Below, in pieces: positions 1 to 8,803 of a stretch of DNA of 21,348 bases. The translations under genes and the position numbers were made by a program. The DNA comes from an uncultured Collinsella sp. (GTDB lineage Bacteria; Actinomycetota; Coriobacteriia; Coriobacteriales; Coriobacteriaceae). Location: the NCBI GenBank assembly GCA_900758885.1, contig CAAETD010000141.1, forward strand, positions 1 through 21,348, in the 5' to 3' direction. The notes beneath the pieces are model-generated. The model was not told the origin of the DNA. It saw only the letters and a list, made by a program, of their open reading frames with translations, and did no database searches. Position 1 is the stretch's first letter, and each line of letters starts with the position of its first letter.

Positions 1-5
1 CCGCA

Positions 6-42
6 CGCAAAGGAAAGCACTTAATGTGCTTTCCGTCTTGCG
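6..42. repeat. Inverted repeat, possible terminator of an upstream gene
   Basis: Arms 12-20 (GGAAAGCAC) and 26-34 (GTGCTTTCC) are perfectly complementary around a 5-nt loop. A second paired block (6-10 with 38-42) extends the stem beyond a small internal loop. There is no clear T-run on either side, so intrinsic termination is only a possibility. It could also be an end-of-transcript or processing hairpin for a gene lying left of the window. Confidence 0.5.
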
Positions 43-86
43 CAGGACTGTAGAGCAGCAAACTTAACCCGCCCCGGCCCCCGATG

Positions 87-126
87 GCCCCAGACCGGCG
101 GGATAGACCGGTTCAGATGGGGCTTT
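87..126 (+). terminator. Possible weak terminator hairpin upstream of rnj
   Basis: Bases 87-92 (GCCCCA) pair with 118-123 (TGGGGC). An inner block, 94-98 with 108-112, pairs across an asymmetric internal loop. A short TTT follows at 124-126. The T tract is poor, so the call is tentative. The rest of 1-284 holds no gene I can support; it should contain the rnj promoter, but I could not find a convincing -35/-10 pair. Confidence 0.25.
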
Positions 127-284
127 GATGCATGGGTGGTCTGTTGGTGGGCAAATGGGTATCATACTGTGGTTACTGCGTCGACTCTGTGATGCATGTT
201 TGTACGTTCCCGGCGGTCGGTTTGCCAGAAGCGCCCCGTCGGTTGTTCCAGACTCGTTTCGAAGAAAGGAAACCACACTAACCT

Positions 285-1955
285 ATGGCAGCTAAAAAAT
301 CATCTCCCTTGAAGATCATTCCGCTCGGCGGCCTTGACGGCATCGGTAAGAACATGACGGTCTTCGAGTGCGGCGACGACATGGTGCTCGTCGACGCCGG
401 TCTCATGTTCCCGGATGACTCCCAGCCCGGTATCGACCTGGTGCTTCCCGACTACACCTATGTTCTGGAGAACGAGGAGAAGCTCCGCGGTATCGTCGTC
501 ACCCACGGCCACGAGGACCACACCGGTTCGCTTCCGTATCTGCTGCAGGACCTCAACAATAAGGTGCCCATCTTCTCGAGCAAGCTGACGCTTGGCTTTA
601 TCGAGGGCAAGCTTTCTGAGTTCCGCATCCGCGCACCCAAGTTCCGCGAGGTCAAGGGCGGCAGCCATGTCAACCTCGGCGGCATCTCGCTCGACTTCTT
701 CTCGATGACGCACTCCATCCCCGGCGCTCTGGGCGTGTTCATCCGCACCAATCAGGGCACCGTTATGCACACCGGCGACTTTAAGCTCGACCAGACGCCC
801 ATCGACGGCGTCACGCCCGACTACGCCGCTATCAGCCGCTTTGCCAAGCAGGGCATCGACCTGCTGCTTTCCGACTCCACCAATGCCACGGTTCCCGGCT
901 TTACCAAGTCCGAGGCCGAGGTTGGTCCCAACCTGCTGCACGCTATCAAGAACGCCCCGGGTCGCGTGTTCGTCGCGTCGTTCTCGAGCCACATTCATCG
1001 CCTTCAGCAGATCTGCGATGCCGCCCGTAAGTGCGGCCGTAAGGTCGTTGTGACCGGTCGCTCCATGCTCACCAACACCCGCGTCGCGCGCGAGCTGGGC
1101 TACCTCAACATCGACGATGCCGATATCATCGATGCCTTCGATATCGATAACCTGCCCGACGACAAGATCGTCGTCATGTGCACCGGTTCGCAGGGCGAGC
1201 CGCTGTCGGCCCTGTCCCGCATGGCCAATGGCGAGCACAAGACGCTCTCCATCCACGAGGGCGATACCGTCATCCTCTCAGCAACTCCCGTTCCCGGCAA
1301 CGAGAAGGCCGTCCAGCAGGTCGTCAACAGCCTGGCCAAGCTCGGCTGCGACGTGTGGGATAAGAACCGCGCTCTCGTCCACGTCTCGGGTCACGGTAGC
1401 CAGGAGGAGCTCAAGCTCCTGATGGCCATGGCCAAGCCCACGTACTTTATGCCGGTTCACGGTGAGGCCGTGCATCTGCGCGCCCATGCCCAGCTGGCCC
1501 GTAAGATGGGCATCAAGGACAATCATATCTTTATCCTCGATAACGGCGACACGCTCGAGATGCGCGGTGGTATCGTCAAGCGCGGTACGCCCGTCGAGTC
1601 CGGCGTCGTTTACGTCGACGGCCTGCGTATCGGCGATACCGACCCCATCGTCCTGCGCGATCGCCAGAAGCTCGCCAATGACGGTATGGTCACGGCCGTT
1701 GCCATTGTCTCGCTCAAGCACAAGAAGATCGAGGCCATCGAGTTCTCGGGCCGCGGCGTCTCGTTTGCCATCGACGACCAGTTCTCCGAGGATGCCTCCG
1801 CGTCCATTATGAAGACGATCGAGAAGGGTAAGTTTAGCTTTACCAGCAGCGGTTCCGATGCCATTCGCAAGGCCGTGCGCGATTCGCTCTCTAACTTTAT
1901 CTGGAGCCGTACGCGCACCCGTCCGATGATCATCCCGGTCGTCATGGAGGTTTAG
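285..1955 (+). CDS. rnj: Ribonuclease J
   Basis: Metallo-beta-lactamase/beta-CASP RNase J, an enzyme with 5'-3' exonuclease and endonuclease activity in mRNA decay and rRNA maturation. The 556-residue length matches the family. The zinc-binding motif HGHEDH lies at residues 74-79, MHTGDFK follows further on as another metal-ligand region, and the beta-CASP and RMMBL parts carry VSGHGS and FMPVHGE. The start is ATG at 285, with AAAGGA at 265-270, a rather long 14-nt spacing. It is the first gene of a long same-strand run and is separated from ftsK by one base. Family knowledge: RNase J often acts alongside RNase Y, which is also encoded in this window at 11708. The J1/J2 distinction cannot be made from sequence alone. 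Confidence 0.96.
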   Translation: MAAKKSSPLKIIPLGGLDGIGKNMTVFECGDDMVLVDAGLMFPDDSQPGIDLVLPDYTYVLENEEKLRGIVVTHGHEDHTGSLPYLLQDLNNKVPIFSSKLTLGFIEGKLSEFRIRAPKFREVKGGSHVNLGGISLDFFSMTHSIPGALGVFIRTNQGTVMHTGDFKLDQTPIDGVTPDYAAISRFAKQGIDLLLSDSTNATVPGFTKSEAEVGPNLLHAIKNAPGRVFVASFSSHIHRLQQICDAARKCGRKVVVTGRSMLTNTRVARELGYLNIDDADIIDAFDIDNLPDDKIVVMCTGSQGEPLSALSRMANGEHKTLSIHEGDTVILSATPVPGNEKAVQQVVNSLAKLGCDVWDKNRALVHVSGHGSQEELKLLMAMAKPTYFMPVHGEAVHLRAHAQLARKMGIKDNHIFILDNGDTLEMRGGIVKRGTPVESGVVYVDGLRIGDTDPIVLRDRQKLANDGMVTAVAIVSLKHKKIEAIEFSGRGVSFAIDDQFSEDASASIMKTIEKGKFSFTSSGSDAIRKAVRDSLSNFIWSRTRTRPMIIPVVMEV

Positions 1956-1956
1956 T

Positions 1957-4737
1957 TTGGCGCGCGGATCTGCACAAAACGCCAAAGGCAATAAGGCCAA
2001 TAACCAACCGGCATCTGCTAAGGGTGCCGGTTCCCATCTGCGTGCCAATAAGGGCCACGAGGCCGACTTCGACGATTTTGAGCCCTTGGTCGAGCCCTCG
2101 GCCAACCGCGATATCGCCGGCGTGGTCATCGCCGTTTTGGCGATTGCGTCCTTCATTGCCGTGATTTCGCCGGCGACCGCACCCGTTACGGCTGCGGTTG
2201 CCGGTTTCTACCACCTGGGCTTTGGTCTGGGCGCCTACGTGCTGCCGATCGTCATTTTGCTGTTTGCCGCCACGCTCTTTTTAGGCGAGGACTCGCCGCT
2301 CAACGTGCGCTCTGTTGCGGGCGGCGCCGTGGTCTTTATCGCCGTCGTCTCCATTCTTTCGCTGATGGTGCCGGGTACGAGTGTCTCGTGTGACCTTATG
2401 TTCACGCCGCAAAATTTGTCCGCCTCGGGTGGCTACATCGGTGCGTTTATTGCGAGTGCGCTGCAGAATGCCCTGGGTAAGCCTATCGCGATGGTAGTCC
2501 TGTTGGGCCTTGTCGTCGTGGGCTTGGTCATCATCGGCTTTTCGGTGGGTGGCGTGCTGCGCTCTGCTCGCGACCGTGCGGCCGATTTTGCCGAGCGCCG
2601 TCGTGCCGATGTCAACGCCAGCCCGTGGGGTGACGACGAAGCCCTGTCGGTGCCCGGCGTTGCCCGTCCGCACCTGAGCATTCTTCGTCAAAAGGGCTCC
2701 GATGCTGCCGTGACCACGGTCATGGGCAACGATGTGGACCCGGTTTTGGACGATGACGACGAGGACGAGAATCCGTTTGTCGACGTGTCCGAGTCGGTTG
2801 AGGCTGAGCGCGCTAAGACGACGCTGCTGCCGCGCCGCCATGCCAAGAAGGGCAAGACTGCGCCTAAGCTCAATACAAGCGAGCCCGACCCGTCTTGGTC
2901 CGATAGCGAGATTGAGCTCACCGAGGGCGATGACGAGGATGACGAGGCTCCGATTGAGACCGCAAAGACAACTTTGCTGCCGCGCCGCCATGCAAAGCGC
3001 GACCAGGTAACCGGTCAGCTTTCGATGGAAGACGACCCCGATAAGATCGACGAGTCCGAGCCGCCGTTTGCCGTGAATCCTGTTTCGGCAGCGCCTCAGA
3101 TCCCCGACTTCTTGAAGCATCCCAAGGTTGCCGATGCGTCTGCCTCGAGTGCTGTCGAATCGGCTGCGGCTAGCGATGGGGGAGCGGACGGCGGCGCCGC
3201 AGATAACGAGGGCGAAGAAGAGGACGGCCTCAAGCTTCCGCCGCTCGAGATCCTGCACGCCAACCCGCAGTCGGCGTCCGCCGCGTCTTCGGACAAGGAG
3301 CTGGAGCAGACCGCTGAGTCACTGCAATCCACCTTGCTTGAGTTTGGCCGCAGTGCCCGCGTGGTCGGCTGGATCGCCGGCCCCACGGTTACGACCTTTA
3401 AGCTTCAGCCCGGCGAGGGCGAGCGCGTGAGTAAGATTTCGAGCCTTGAGGACGATATCGCGCTTTCGCTCGCTGCCCAGTCGGTGCGTATCTTTGCCCC
3501 GATCCCCGGCACCTCGCTCGTGGGCATCGAGATTCCCAACCGCAAGCGCCAGAACGTCAACCTGGGCGACGTTCTGCCCTATGTGAAGGGCGGTCCGCTC
3601 GAGCTCGCCATCGGCCGCGACGCCGAGGGCACGCCGGTTGTCGCCGATCTCGCCAAGATGCCCCACCTGCTTATTGCCGGTACCACGGGTTCCGGTAAGT
3701 CGGTCATGATCAACTCCATCATCACGACCCTGCTCATGCGCGCCCTTCCCGAGGATGTTCGCCTGATCATGGTCGACCCCAAGCGCGTCGAGCTTGCGGG
3801 CTATAACGGTCTGCCGCATCTCTATGTGCCCGTGGTGACCGAGCCCAAGCAGGCCGCGAGCGCTCTGCAATGGGCCGTGTCCGAGATGGAGCGTCGCCTG
3901 AAGGTCTTCGAGCGTCTCAACGTGCGTAAGATCTCGACCTACAACGAAAAGCAGGCCGCCGGCGAGTTTGAGCATTACGATAACCCGCCGCAAAAGATGC
4001 CCTACCTGGTCATCATCATCGACGAGCTTTCGGACCTGATGATGGTCGCCGGCAAGGACGTGGAGGCCTCGATTGTGCGTATTGCGCAGCTGGGCCGTGC
4101 CGCCGGCATTCATCTTATCGTGGCCACGCAGCGCCCCAGTTCCAACGTAGTGACGGGCCTTATCAAGGCCAACATCACCAACCGCATCGCCTTTAATGTC
4201 GCCACGGGCATCGACTCGCGCGTCATCATCGACCAGATGGGTGCCGAAAAGCTCACCGGTTTGGGCGACATGCTGTTCTCCAAGGTCGACTGGGGCAAGC
4301 CTCGCCGTATCCAGGGCTGCTTTGTCTCGGACGACGAAATCAACGAGATTGTCGAGTTCGTCAAGTCGCAGAGCGAGCCAGACTACCACGAGGAGATCCT
4401 GTCTGCCGTGGCGCCTGCTTCCATGTCCATGGCGGGTGGCGGCGGCATTGTCCGCACCGGAGTCGCCGAGCCGCAAGACGATGATCCGCTCATCTGGGAA
4501 GCCGCCCATATTGTGGTGGATTCGCAGCTTGGCTCCACATCTGGCCTGCAACGTCGTCTGAAGGTTGGCTATGCGCGTGCCGGGCGTATTATGGACATGC
4601 TGGAAGAAAAGGGTGTCGTCGGTCCGCCCGACGGTTCCAAGCCGCGCGAGGTCCTGTTGGACGAGGAGGGGCTTGCCGCGCTGGAATCTGTCGACGCCGA
4701 GATGGCACGTGAAGATCGTGAGTTTGGAGGATTCTGA
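1957..4737 (+). CDS. ftsK: DNA translocase FtsK/SpoIIIE
   Basis: Septal DNA pump that moves chromosomes across the closing division septum. The start is TTG at 1957, supported by GGAGG six to seven bases upstream (inside the end of rnj) and a one-base gap from the rnj stop. About four membrane helices lie at residues 53-72, 88-109, 118-138 and 176-197. An acidic, low-complexity linker of about 240 residues follows, containing a duplicated motif AKTTLLPRRHAK at residues 286 and 336. The motor has Walker A GTTGSGKS at 575-582 and Walker B IIIDEL at about 686-691. The C-terminal winged-helix gamma domain (about 855-920) is the part that reads polar DNA motifs and contacts XerD in known homologues. 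Its TGA overlaps the next ATG by one base, so translation is probably coupled. Confidence 0.96.
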   Translation: MARGSAQNAKGNKANNQPASAKGAGSHLRANKGHEADFDDFEPLVEPSANRDIAGVVIAVLAIASFIAVISPATAPVTAAVAGFYHLGFGLGAYVLPIVILLFAATLFLGEDSPLNVRSVAGGAVVFIAVVSILSLMVPGTSVSCDLMFTPQNLSASGGYIGAFIASALQNALGKPIAMVVLLGLVVVGLVIIGFSVGGVLRSARDRAADFAERRRADVNASPWGDDEALSVPGVARPHLSILRQKGSDAAVTTVMGNDVDPVLDDDDEDENPFVDVSESVEAERAKTTLLPRRHAKKGKTAPKLNTSEPDPSWSDSEIELTEGDDEDDEAPIETAKTTLLPRRHAKRDQVTGQLSMEDDPDKIDESEPPFAVNPVSAAPQIPDFLKHPKVADASASSAVESAAASDGGADGGAADNEGEEEDGLKLPPLEILHANPQSASAASSDKELEQTAESLQSTLLEFGRSARVVGWIAGPTVTTFKLQPGEGERVSKISSLEDDIALSLAAQSVRIFAPIPGTSLVGIEIPNRKRQNVNLGDVLPYVKGGPLELAIGRDAEGTPVVADLAKMPHLLIAGTTGSGKSVMINSIITTLLMRALPEDVRLIMVDPKRVELAGYNGLPHLYVPVVTEPKQAASALQWAVSEMERRLKVFERLNVRKISTYNEKQAAGEFEHYDNPPQKMPYLVIIIDELSDLMMVAGKDVEASIVRIAQLGRAAGIHLIVATQRPSSNVVTGLIKANITNRIAFNVATGIDSRVIIDQMGAEKLTGLGDMLFSKVDWGKPRRIQGCFVSDDEINEIVEFVKSQSEPDYHEEILSAVAPASMSMAGGGGIVRTGVAEPQDDDPLIWEAAHIVVDSQLGSTSGLQRRLKVGYARAGRIMDMLEEKGVVGPPDGSKPREVLLDEEGLAALESVDAEMAREDREFGGF
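2812..2997 (+). repeat. Duplicated basic motif in the FtsK linker
   Basis: The coding sequence for AKTTLLPRRHAK occurs twice, beginning at 2812 and 2962, exactly 150 bp (50 codons) apart. The codons differ at several synonymous positions (AAGACGACG versus AAGACAACT), which suggests the peptide rather than the DNA is conserved. Each copy sits among acidic residues and is the only strongly basic patch in the linker. Confidence 0.8.
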
Positions 4738-6248
4738 TGGCTGCACGCTTTGGTGACATGCTGCTCGAGCAGCGTCGCCGAATGGGCCTTTCCATTCAGC
4801 AGGTCGCCAACACCATCAAAATCAGGCCGCAGATCATCGAGTTTTTCGAGACCGGTAACTTTGCTTCGATGCCGCCGCGCGGCTATGCGCAGGGCATGAT
4901 TTCGAGCTATGCTCGCTTTTTGGGCCTCAATCCGCGCGAGGTCGTCAATGCCTACTTTGACGACCTGATGGCATACGAACGCGAGACGTCCCAGCAGGGC
5001 GGTCGTTTTCAGGACGCCGCCGGCTACGTCAATTCGCGTTCCTCGGTGGACAACGGGCGCTTCCTGATGGTTCAGGGCGGTCGTTCGACCCGCTATGGAC
5101 AGCGTCCTCAGCAGGCCGGTTATATTACCGAGACGGGTTCAGGCGAGGAGATTCGCTCACAGCGTGACCGGTTCCGCAGTACGCCGATGCCCGAGGACCG
5201 TGCGCTTCCCGCTGCCCGCGGCGTGGCGCGTGACCCTCGTGCCGGCTACGGCGACGGTGGCTATTCCGATCGCGGTTACCGTGGTGCCTCTACGGGACGC
5301 TCTCGCGGTGGCTATGCGGATGCCGATACCACGCAGGTGACGCCGCGTCTTCGCTCTCAATCACAACCGTATGGCCAGCGCTCCTCGGCTTCGCGTTCGG
5401 GCCAGCGTGGCTATCAAGGCCGCGGTGAACTTGCGCCCCGCTCGGGTCAGCGCAGCCTTCAGGGCCAGGGCGGCTATCGCGGCCGTTCCGATAGCAATCG
5501 CGGTCGTATGCCTCAGGGAAGCGGCCGCAGCAGTTCCGGTCGTGGACGCGGCGGATCACGTACTCCTCAAAACAACGGGCTCGATCCGCGTATCGTCTAC
5601 GCCGGCATCGGCGCCGTTGCGCTGCTGTTGATTGTGCTCATCGTGGTGCTTCTGCGCGGCTGCGCATCTTCGGCGCCCGAGAACACGCCCGAGACGCCCG
5701 CTGCCACCAAGACGACGACCAAGAAGTCTTCTAAGAAGACCGAAACGGTCGACGAGGACGAAGACACCGATGAGGCGACGGATGAGTCGACTGATTCGGA
5801 CGCCACCAAGACGACGGCCAAGAAGGAAGAGAACGAGGTCACGAAGGTCAAGGTCTCCGTTGCCAAGGGTAAGACCGCGTGGATTGAGGTCAAGGTCGAC
5901 GGAAAGTCGGTCTATGGCGCCCAGGCGACTGGCCCCTTTGAGCAGGAGTACACGCCCGAGTCCTCGATTGAGATCACCACGTCCAAGCCTTCCGATGTCA
6001 CCGTTACCAAGAACGGTGAAAAGGTCCGTTACGATACCAAGACCTCGGGCGTGGCGCGTGTGACGATCACCGTTCCCAAGAAGGAGACGACTGATTCCGA
6101 GAATGGTGAAAGTTCTGATGGTACCGACACCACCGATGGTACCGACACCACCGACGGCACCGATGCCCAGTCCACGGATGGCGCCGATACCGCATCTGAC
6201 GGTCAGACGCCCACCGATTCTACCGACTATTCGTACGATAGCTACTAA
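4737..6248 (+). CDS. RodZ-like HTH membrane protein with a long Gly/Arg-rich segment
   Basis: Residues 1-75 form an XRE-type helix-turn-helix of the RodZ/YmfM kind (LSIQQVANTIKIRPQIIEFFE, then RGYAQGMISSYARFLGL). Residues of about 85-280 are low complexity and rich in Gly, Arg, Ser, Tyr and Gln. One transmembrane helix spans 286-306, which gives a cytoplasmic N-terminus. Outside are a Lys/Thr/acidic linker (310-365), a small beta-rich domain resembling the RodZ C-terminal DUF4115 domain (about 367-450), and an Asp/Thr/Gly tail with DGTDTT repeats. RodZ proteins link MreB and the elongation machinery to the membrane. The 503-residue length is well above typical RodZ, mostly because of the low-complexity parts. 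The start overlaps the ftsK stop by one base. The architecture is clear; the cell-shape role is inferred from family and neighbourhood. Confidence 0.85.
   Translation: MAARFGDMLLEQRRRMGLSIQQVANTIKIRPQIIEFFETGNFASMPPRGYAQGMISSYARFLGLNPREVVNAYFDDLMAYERETSQQGGRFQDAAGYVNSRSSVDNGRFLMVQGGRSTRYGQRPQQAGYITETGSGEEIRSQRDRFRSTPMPEDRALPAARGVARDPRAGYGDGGYSDRGYRGASTGRSRGGYADADTTQVTPRLRSQSQPYGQRSSASRSGQRGYQGRGELAPRSGQRSLQGQGGYRGRSDSNRGRMPQGSGRSSSGRGRGGSRTPQNNGLDPRIVYAGIGAVALLLIVLIVVLLRGCASSAPENTPETPAATKTTTKKSSKKTETVDEDEDTDEATDESTDSDATKTTAKKEENEVTKVKVSVAKGKTAWIEVKVDGKSVYGAQATGPFEQEYTPESSIEITTSKPSDVTVTKNGEKVRYDTKTSGVARVTITVPKKETTDSENGESSDGTDTTDGTDTTDGTDAQSTDGADTASDGQTPTDSTDYSYDSY
6117..6167 (+). repeat. 18-bp tandem repeat encoding DGTDTT units
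   Basis: The 18-bp unit GATGGTACCGACACCACC occurs at 6117-6134 and identically at 6135-6152, followed by a degenerate third copy. It encodes the hydrophilic extracellular tail of the RodZ-like protein. Copy number may vary between strains without shifting the frame, because the unit is six codons long. Confidence 0.85.
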
Positions 6249-6274
6249 GCCGCTCGTACGCGAAAGGAAACATC

Positions 6275-6772
6275 ATGGCTAAAGATTCCAGCTTCGACGT
6301 CGTGTCCGAGGTCAACATGCAAGAGGTCGACAACGCCTTCCAGCAGACCACGCGCGAGATTTCCCAGCGCTATGACCTTAAGGATTCTGGCGCTACGATC
6401 GAGCTTTCGAAGGGCGACAAGCTCTTTACGATCAACGCCCCGGCCGACTTTGTCTCCAAACAGATTGTCGACGTGCTGAGCTCCAAGCTCATCAAGCGCG
6501 GCATCGACCTCAAGGCTGTCTCGTGGGATGCTCCGCAGGCGGCATCGGGCGGCACCGTGCGCGTGCTCGGCCATATCGTCGAGGGTATCGACCAGGCGAC
6601 CGCCAAGAAGATCAACAAGGACATCAAGGATCAAAAGCTCAAGGTCAAGGTGAGCATCGAGGCCGACAAGCTGCGTGTTTCCTCTGCTTCGAAGGACGCG
6701 TTGCAGACCGTGATCCAGTTCCTGCGCGGTCAGGACTACGGCCAGCCGCTGCAGTTCACCAACTACCGCTAA
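6275..6772 (+). CDS. yajQ: YajQ family nucleotide-binding protein (UPF0234)
   Basis: 165 residues, the standard length for the YajQ/DUF520 family. It begins with the typical SSFDVVSEVNMQEVDNAFQQ stretch and retains the YDLKDSGATIEL and FLRGQDYGQPLQFTNYR blocks at the two ends. Family members bind nucleotides: Xanthomonas YajQ is a cyclic-di-GMP effector, while other members have been reported to bind GTP or RNA. Which ligand applies here cannot be read from the sequence. The start is ATG at 6275 with AAAGGA about eight bases upstream. It lies 26 nt after the RodZ-like gene and 27 nt before rimO, consistent with one operon. Confidence 0.95.
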   Translation: MAKDSSFDVVSEVNMQEVDNAFQQTTREISQRYDLKDSGATIELSKGDKLFTINAPADFVSKQIVDVLSSKLIKRGIDLKAVSWDAPQAASGGTVRVLGHIVEGIDQATAKKINKDIKDQKLKVKVSIEADKLRVSSASKDALQTVIQFLRGQDYGQPLQFTNYR

Positions 6773-6799
6773 TATCAATCGAAAGGACTGCTCTCCAAC

Positions 6800-8149
6800 A
6801 TGGATACACCGTTGGGCTCCGTGCTCTACATCACCCTCGGGTGCGCTAAGAACGAGGTTGACACCGACCGCATGCGTTCTCTTTTGACCGCCGCGGGCTA
6901 CGAGGAGGCATTCGACCCGCAGGATGCCGATATCGCCATCGTCAATACTTGCTCGTTCCTCGCCTCCGCAACGTCCGAGAGCATCGAGACCACGCTCGAG
7001 CTCGCCAACGAGGTTCAGGACGGCGTTCGTTCTTGCCCCATCGTCATGTGCGGCTGCGTGCCGTCGCGCTATGGCGATGACCTGCCTGACGAGCTGCCCG
7101 AGGTCGCTGCCTTTGTGAAGGCCGACGAGGAAGACGGCATCGTGTCGGTCATCGATGGCGTGCTGGGTGTCGAGCGCGAGATTGCAGCCTATATCCCACA
7201 GGTCAAGCGTACCGTCGAGGGTGCTGTCGCCTACGTCAAGATTTCCGATGGTTGCAACCGCTTCTGCAGCTTCTGCATGATTCCCTACATCCGCGGCCGC
7301 TATCATTCGCGCAATGCCGAGAGCATCATCTCCGAGGTGCGCGACCTGGTTGCCGGCGGTGTGCGCGAGATCGTGTTGATCGGCCAGGACACGGGCATCT
7401 GGGGTACCGACTTTGCCGACGAGGACGTCGCCGATGGCTCGCCGCGCAATCTGGCGCAGCTGCTGCGTGCCGTCGCCGAGGCCGTGCGCCCGCACAACGT
7501 CTGGGTCCGCGTGCTCTATCTGCAGCCCGAGGGCATGACTGACGAACTCATCGAGACGATTCGCGATACGCCCGAGGTGCTGCCCTATATCGATATCCCC
7601 GTGCAGCACTGCGACGCGCGCATTCTCAAGGCCATGCGTCGCTCCGGTTCGCGCCAGGAGCTCGAGGATCTGTTCCGCGACCTTCGCGAGCGCATCCCCG
7701 GCATCGTGATTCGTTCCACGGCCATGGTCGGCTTCCCGACCGAGACCGACGACGAGTTCCGCGACCTTATCGACTTTATGGACACCGTCGGCTTTGACTA
7801 CACGAGCGTCTTTGCATACTCGCAGGAGGAGGGCAGCCTGGCCGCTAAGATGGAGGGTCAGGTCGATGAGGAGGTTAAGCTCGAGCGCGCCCAGGAGGCC
7901 ATGGACCTGGCCGAGTCGCTCGGCTTTGCCGCCACCGCCGCCCATGTGGGCGAGCGCGCCCAGGTGATCGTCGACGGTATCGAAGAGACCGAGGACGGCG
8001 CCGAGCTGATCGGCCATGCCTGGTTCCAGGCGCCCGATTCCGATGGAGCGGTGCATCTGGACGCCAGCGAGGCGTCCGTGGGCGATATTCTGACTGTCGA
8101 GTTTACCGATAGCTTCTGCTATGAGCTTATCGGTCATGTTGTGGAGTAG
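6800..8149 (+). CDS. rimO: Ribosomal protein S12 methylthiotransferase RimO
   Basis: Radical-SAM methylthiotransferase that modifies the conserved aspartate of ribosomal protein uS12. The N-terminal LGCAKNEVD block is the RimO signature (MiaB has FGCQMN). Likely auxiliary-cluster cysteines are C15, C51 and C86. The radical-SAM triad is C152-x3-C156-x2-C159, in GCNRFCSFCMIPYIRGR. A C-terminal TRAM-like region follows, giving 449 residues in total, which is normal. The start is ATG at 6800 with GAAAGGA upstream. Its paralogue miaB is encoded at 14791, so the window contains both tRNA and ribosome methylthiotransferases. It precedes pgsA by nine bases. Confidence 0.95.
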   Translation: MDTPLGSVLYITLGCAKNEVDTDRMRSLLTAAGYEEAFDPQDADIAIVNTCSFLASATSESIETTLELANEVQDGVRSCPIVMCGCVPSRYGDDLPDELPEVAAFVKADEEDGIVSVIDGVLGVEREIAAYIPQVKRTVEGAVAYVKISDGCNRFCSFCMIPYIRGRYHSRNAESIISEVRDLVAGGVREIVLIGQDTGIWGTDFADEDVADGSPRNLAQLLRAVAEAVRPHNVWVRVLYLQPEGMTDELIETIRDTPEVLPYIDIPVQHCDARILKAMRRSGSRQELEDLFRDLRERIPGIVIRSTAMVGFPTETDDEFRDLIDFMDTVGFDYTSVFAYSQEEGSLAAKMEGQVDEEVKLERAQEAMDLAESLGFAATAAHVGERAQVIVDGIEETEDGAELIGHAWFQAPDSDGAVHLDASEASVGDILTVEFTDSFCYELIGHVVE

Positions 8150-8158
8150 GAGAGCGTC

Positions 8159-8797
8159 GTGGCTAACGAGAGCAATAAGGAACTGACGAGTGTCTGGACG
8201 CCCGCCAACATCGTGACGTGCGTTCGCATCGTCTTTATCCCGGTGTTCATGATCGTGTCGGCGCTTTCTCACACGAGTGTTGCCGGTACGGATTGGAGCA
8301 CCTTCGACGGCCCGCTCGCCGCCGCTGCCTTCATTCTGTATGTGATCCTGTCGTGCACCGATAAGGTCGACGGTTATCTGGCGCGTTCGCGCAATGAGAT
8401 CACCGACTTCGGTAAATTCTTGGACCCCATCGCCGATAAGCTGCTCGTGTTCTCGGCCCTGCTGCTGTTCTTGGATTTTGGCGCGGTGACCGTGTGGTCG
8501 GTGTTCATTATCCTGTTCCGTGAGCTTCTGGTGAGCGCCCTTCGCATGGTCGCGAGTGCGGCGGGTGTGGTCGTTGCGGCCGATAAGCTCGGCAAGTACA
8601 AGACGGCAACCACGATGGTCTCCATCTGCGGTTACCTGTGCGTTTTTGCTATGGCCGGCTTGCACCTTGGCCCGGTGGCGCTGACGCTCGGCATCTACTC
8701 GGTGTCGCGCTTCTTGTACGCCGTTGCCGTTGTCCTGACCGTTATCTCGGGCGCCCAGTACTTCTGGAACTGCCGCAAGATCGTCTTTTCGGTCTAG
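8159..8797 (+). CDS. pgsA: CDP-diacylglycerol--glycerol-3-phosphate 3-phosphatidyltransferase
   Basis: Makes phosphatidylglycerol phosphate, the committed step to phosphatidylglycerol and cardiolipin. The full CDP-alcohol phosphatidyltransferase motif is present: D68-x2-D71-G72-x2-A75-R76-x8-G85-x3-D89-x3-D93. Several hydrophobic helices fit a small multi-pass membrane enzyme of 212 residues. The start is GTG at 8159, chosen because AGGAGA at 8148-8153 lies five bases upstream and no suitable ATG is nearby. Placement between rimO and cinA is common in Gram-positive bacteria and supports PgsA over other CDP-alcohol transferases. Confidence 0.93.
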   Translation: MANESNKELTSVWTPANIVTCVRIVFIPVFMIVSALSHTSVAGTDWSTFDGPLAAAAFILYVILSCTDKVDGYLARSRNEITDFGKFLDPIADKLLVFSALLLFLDFGAVTVWSVFIILFRELLVSALRMVASAAGVVVAADKLGKYKTATTMVSICGYLCVFAMAGLHLGPVALTLGIYSVSRFLYAVAVVLTVISGAQYFWNCRKIVFSV

Positions 8798-8803
8798 GTC
8801 CTG

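Noticed and set aside
120..180. rnj promoter around TTGGTG (144) and TATCAT (160)
   Set aside because: The spacing is only about 10 bp and no better pair was found.
64..276. A 70-codon minus-strand open frame in the rnj upstream region
   Set aside because: Low-complexity Pro/Ser/Gly translation, no ribosome site, and it overlaps inverted repeats and the expected rnj promoter region.
3319..4746. A 475-codon open frame antisense to the FtsK motor
   Set aside because: Codon-aligned shadow of ftsK; no family resemblance and no ribosome site.
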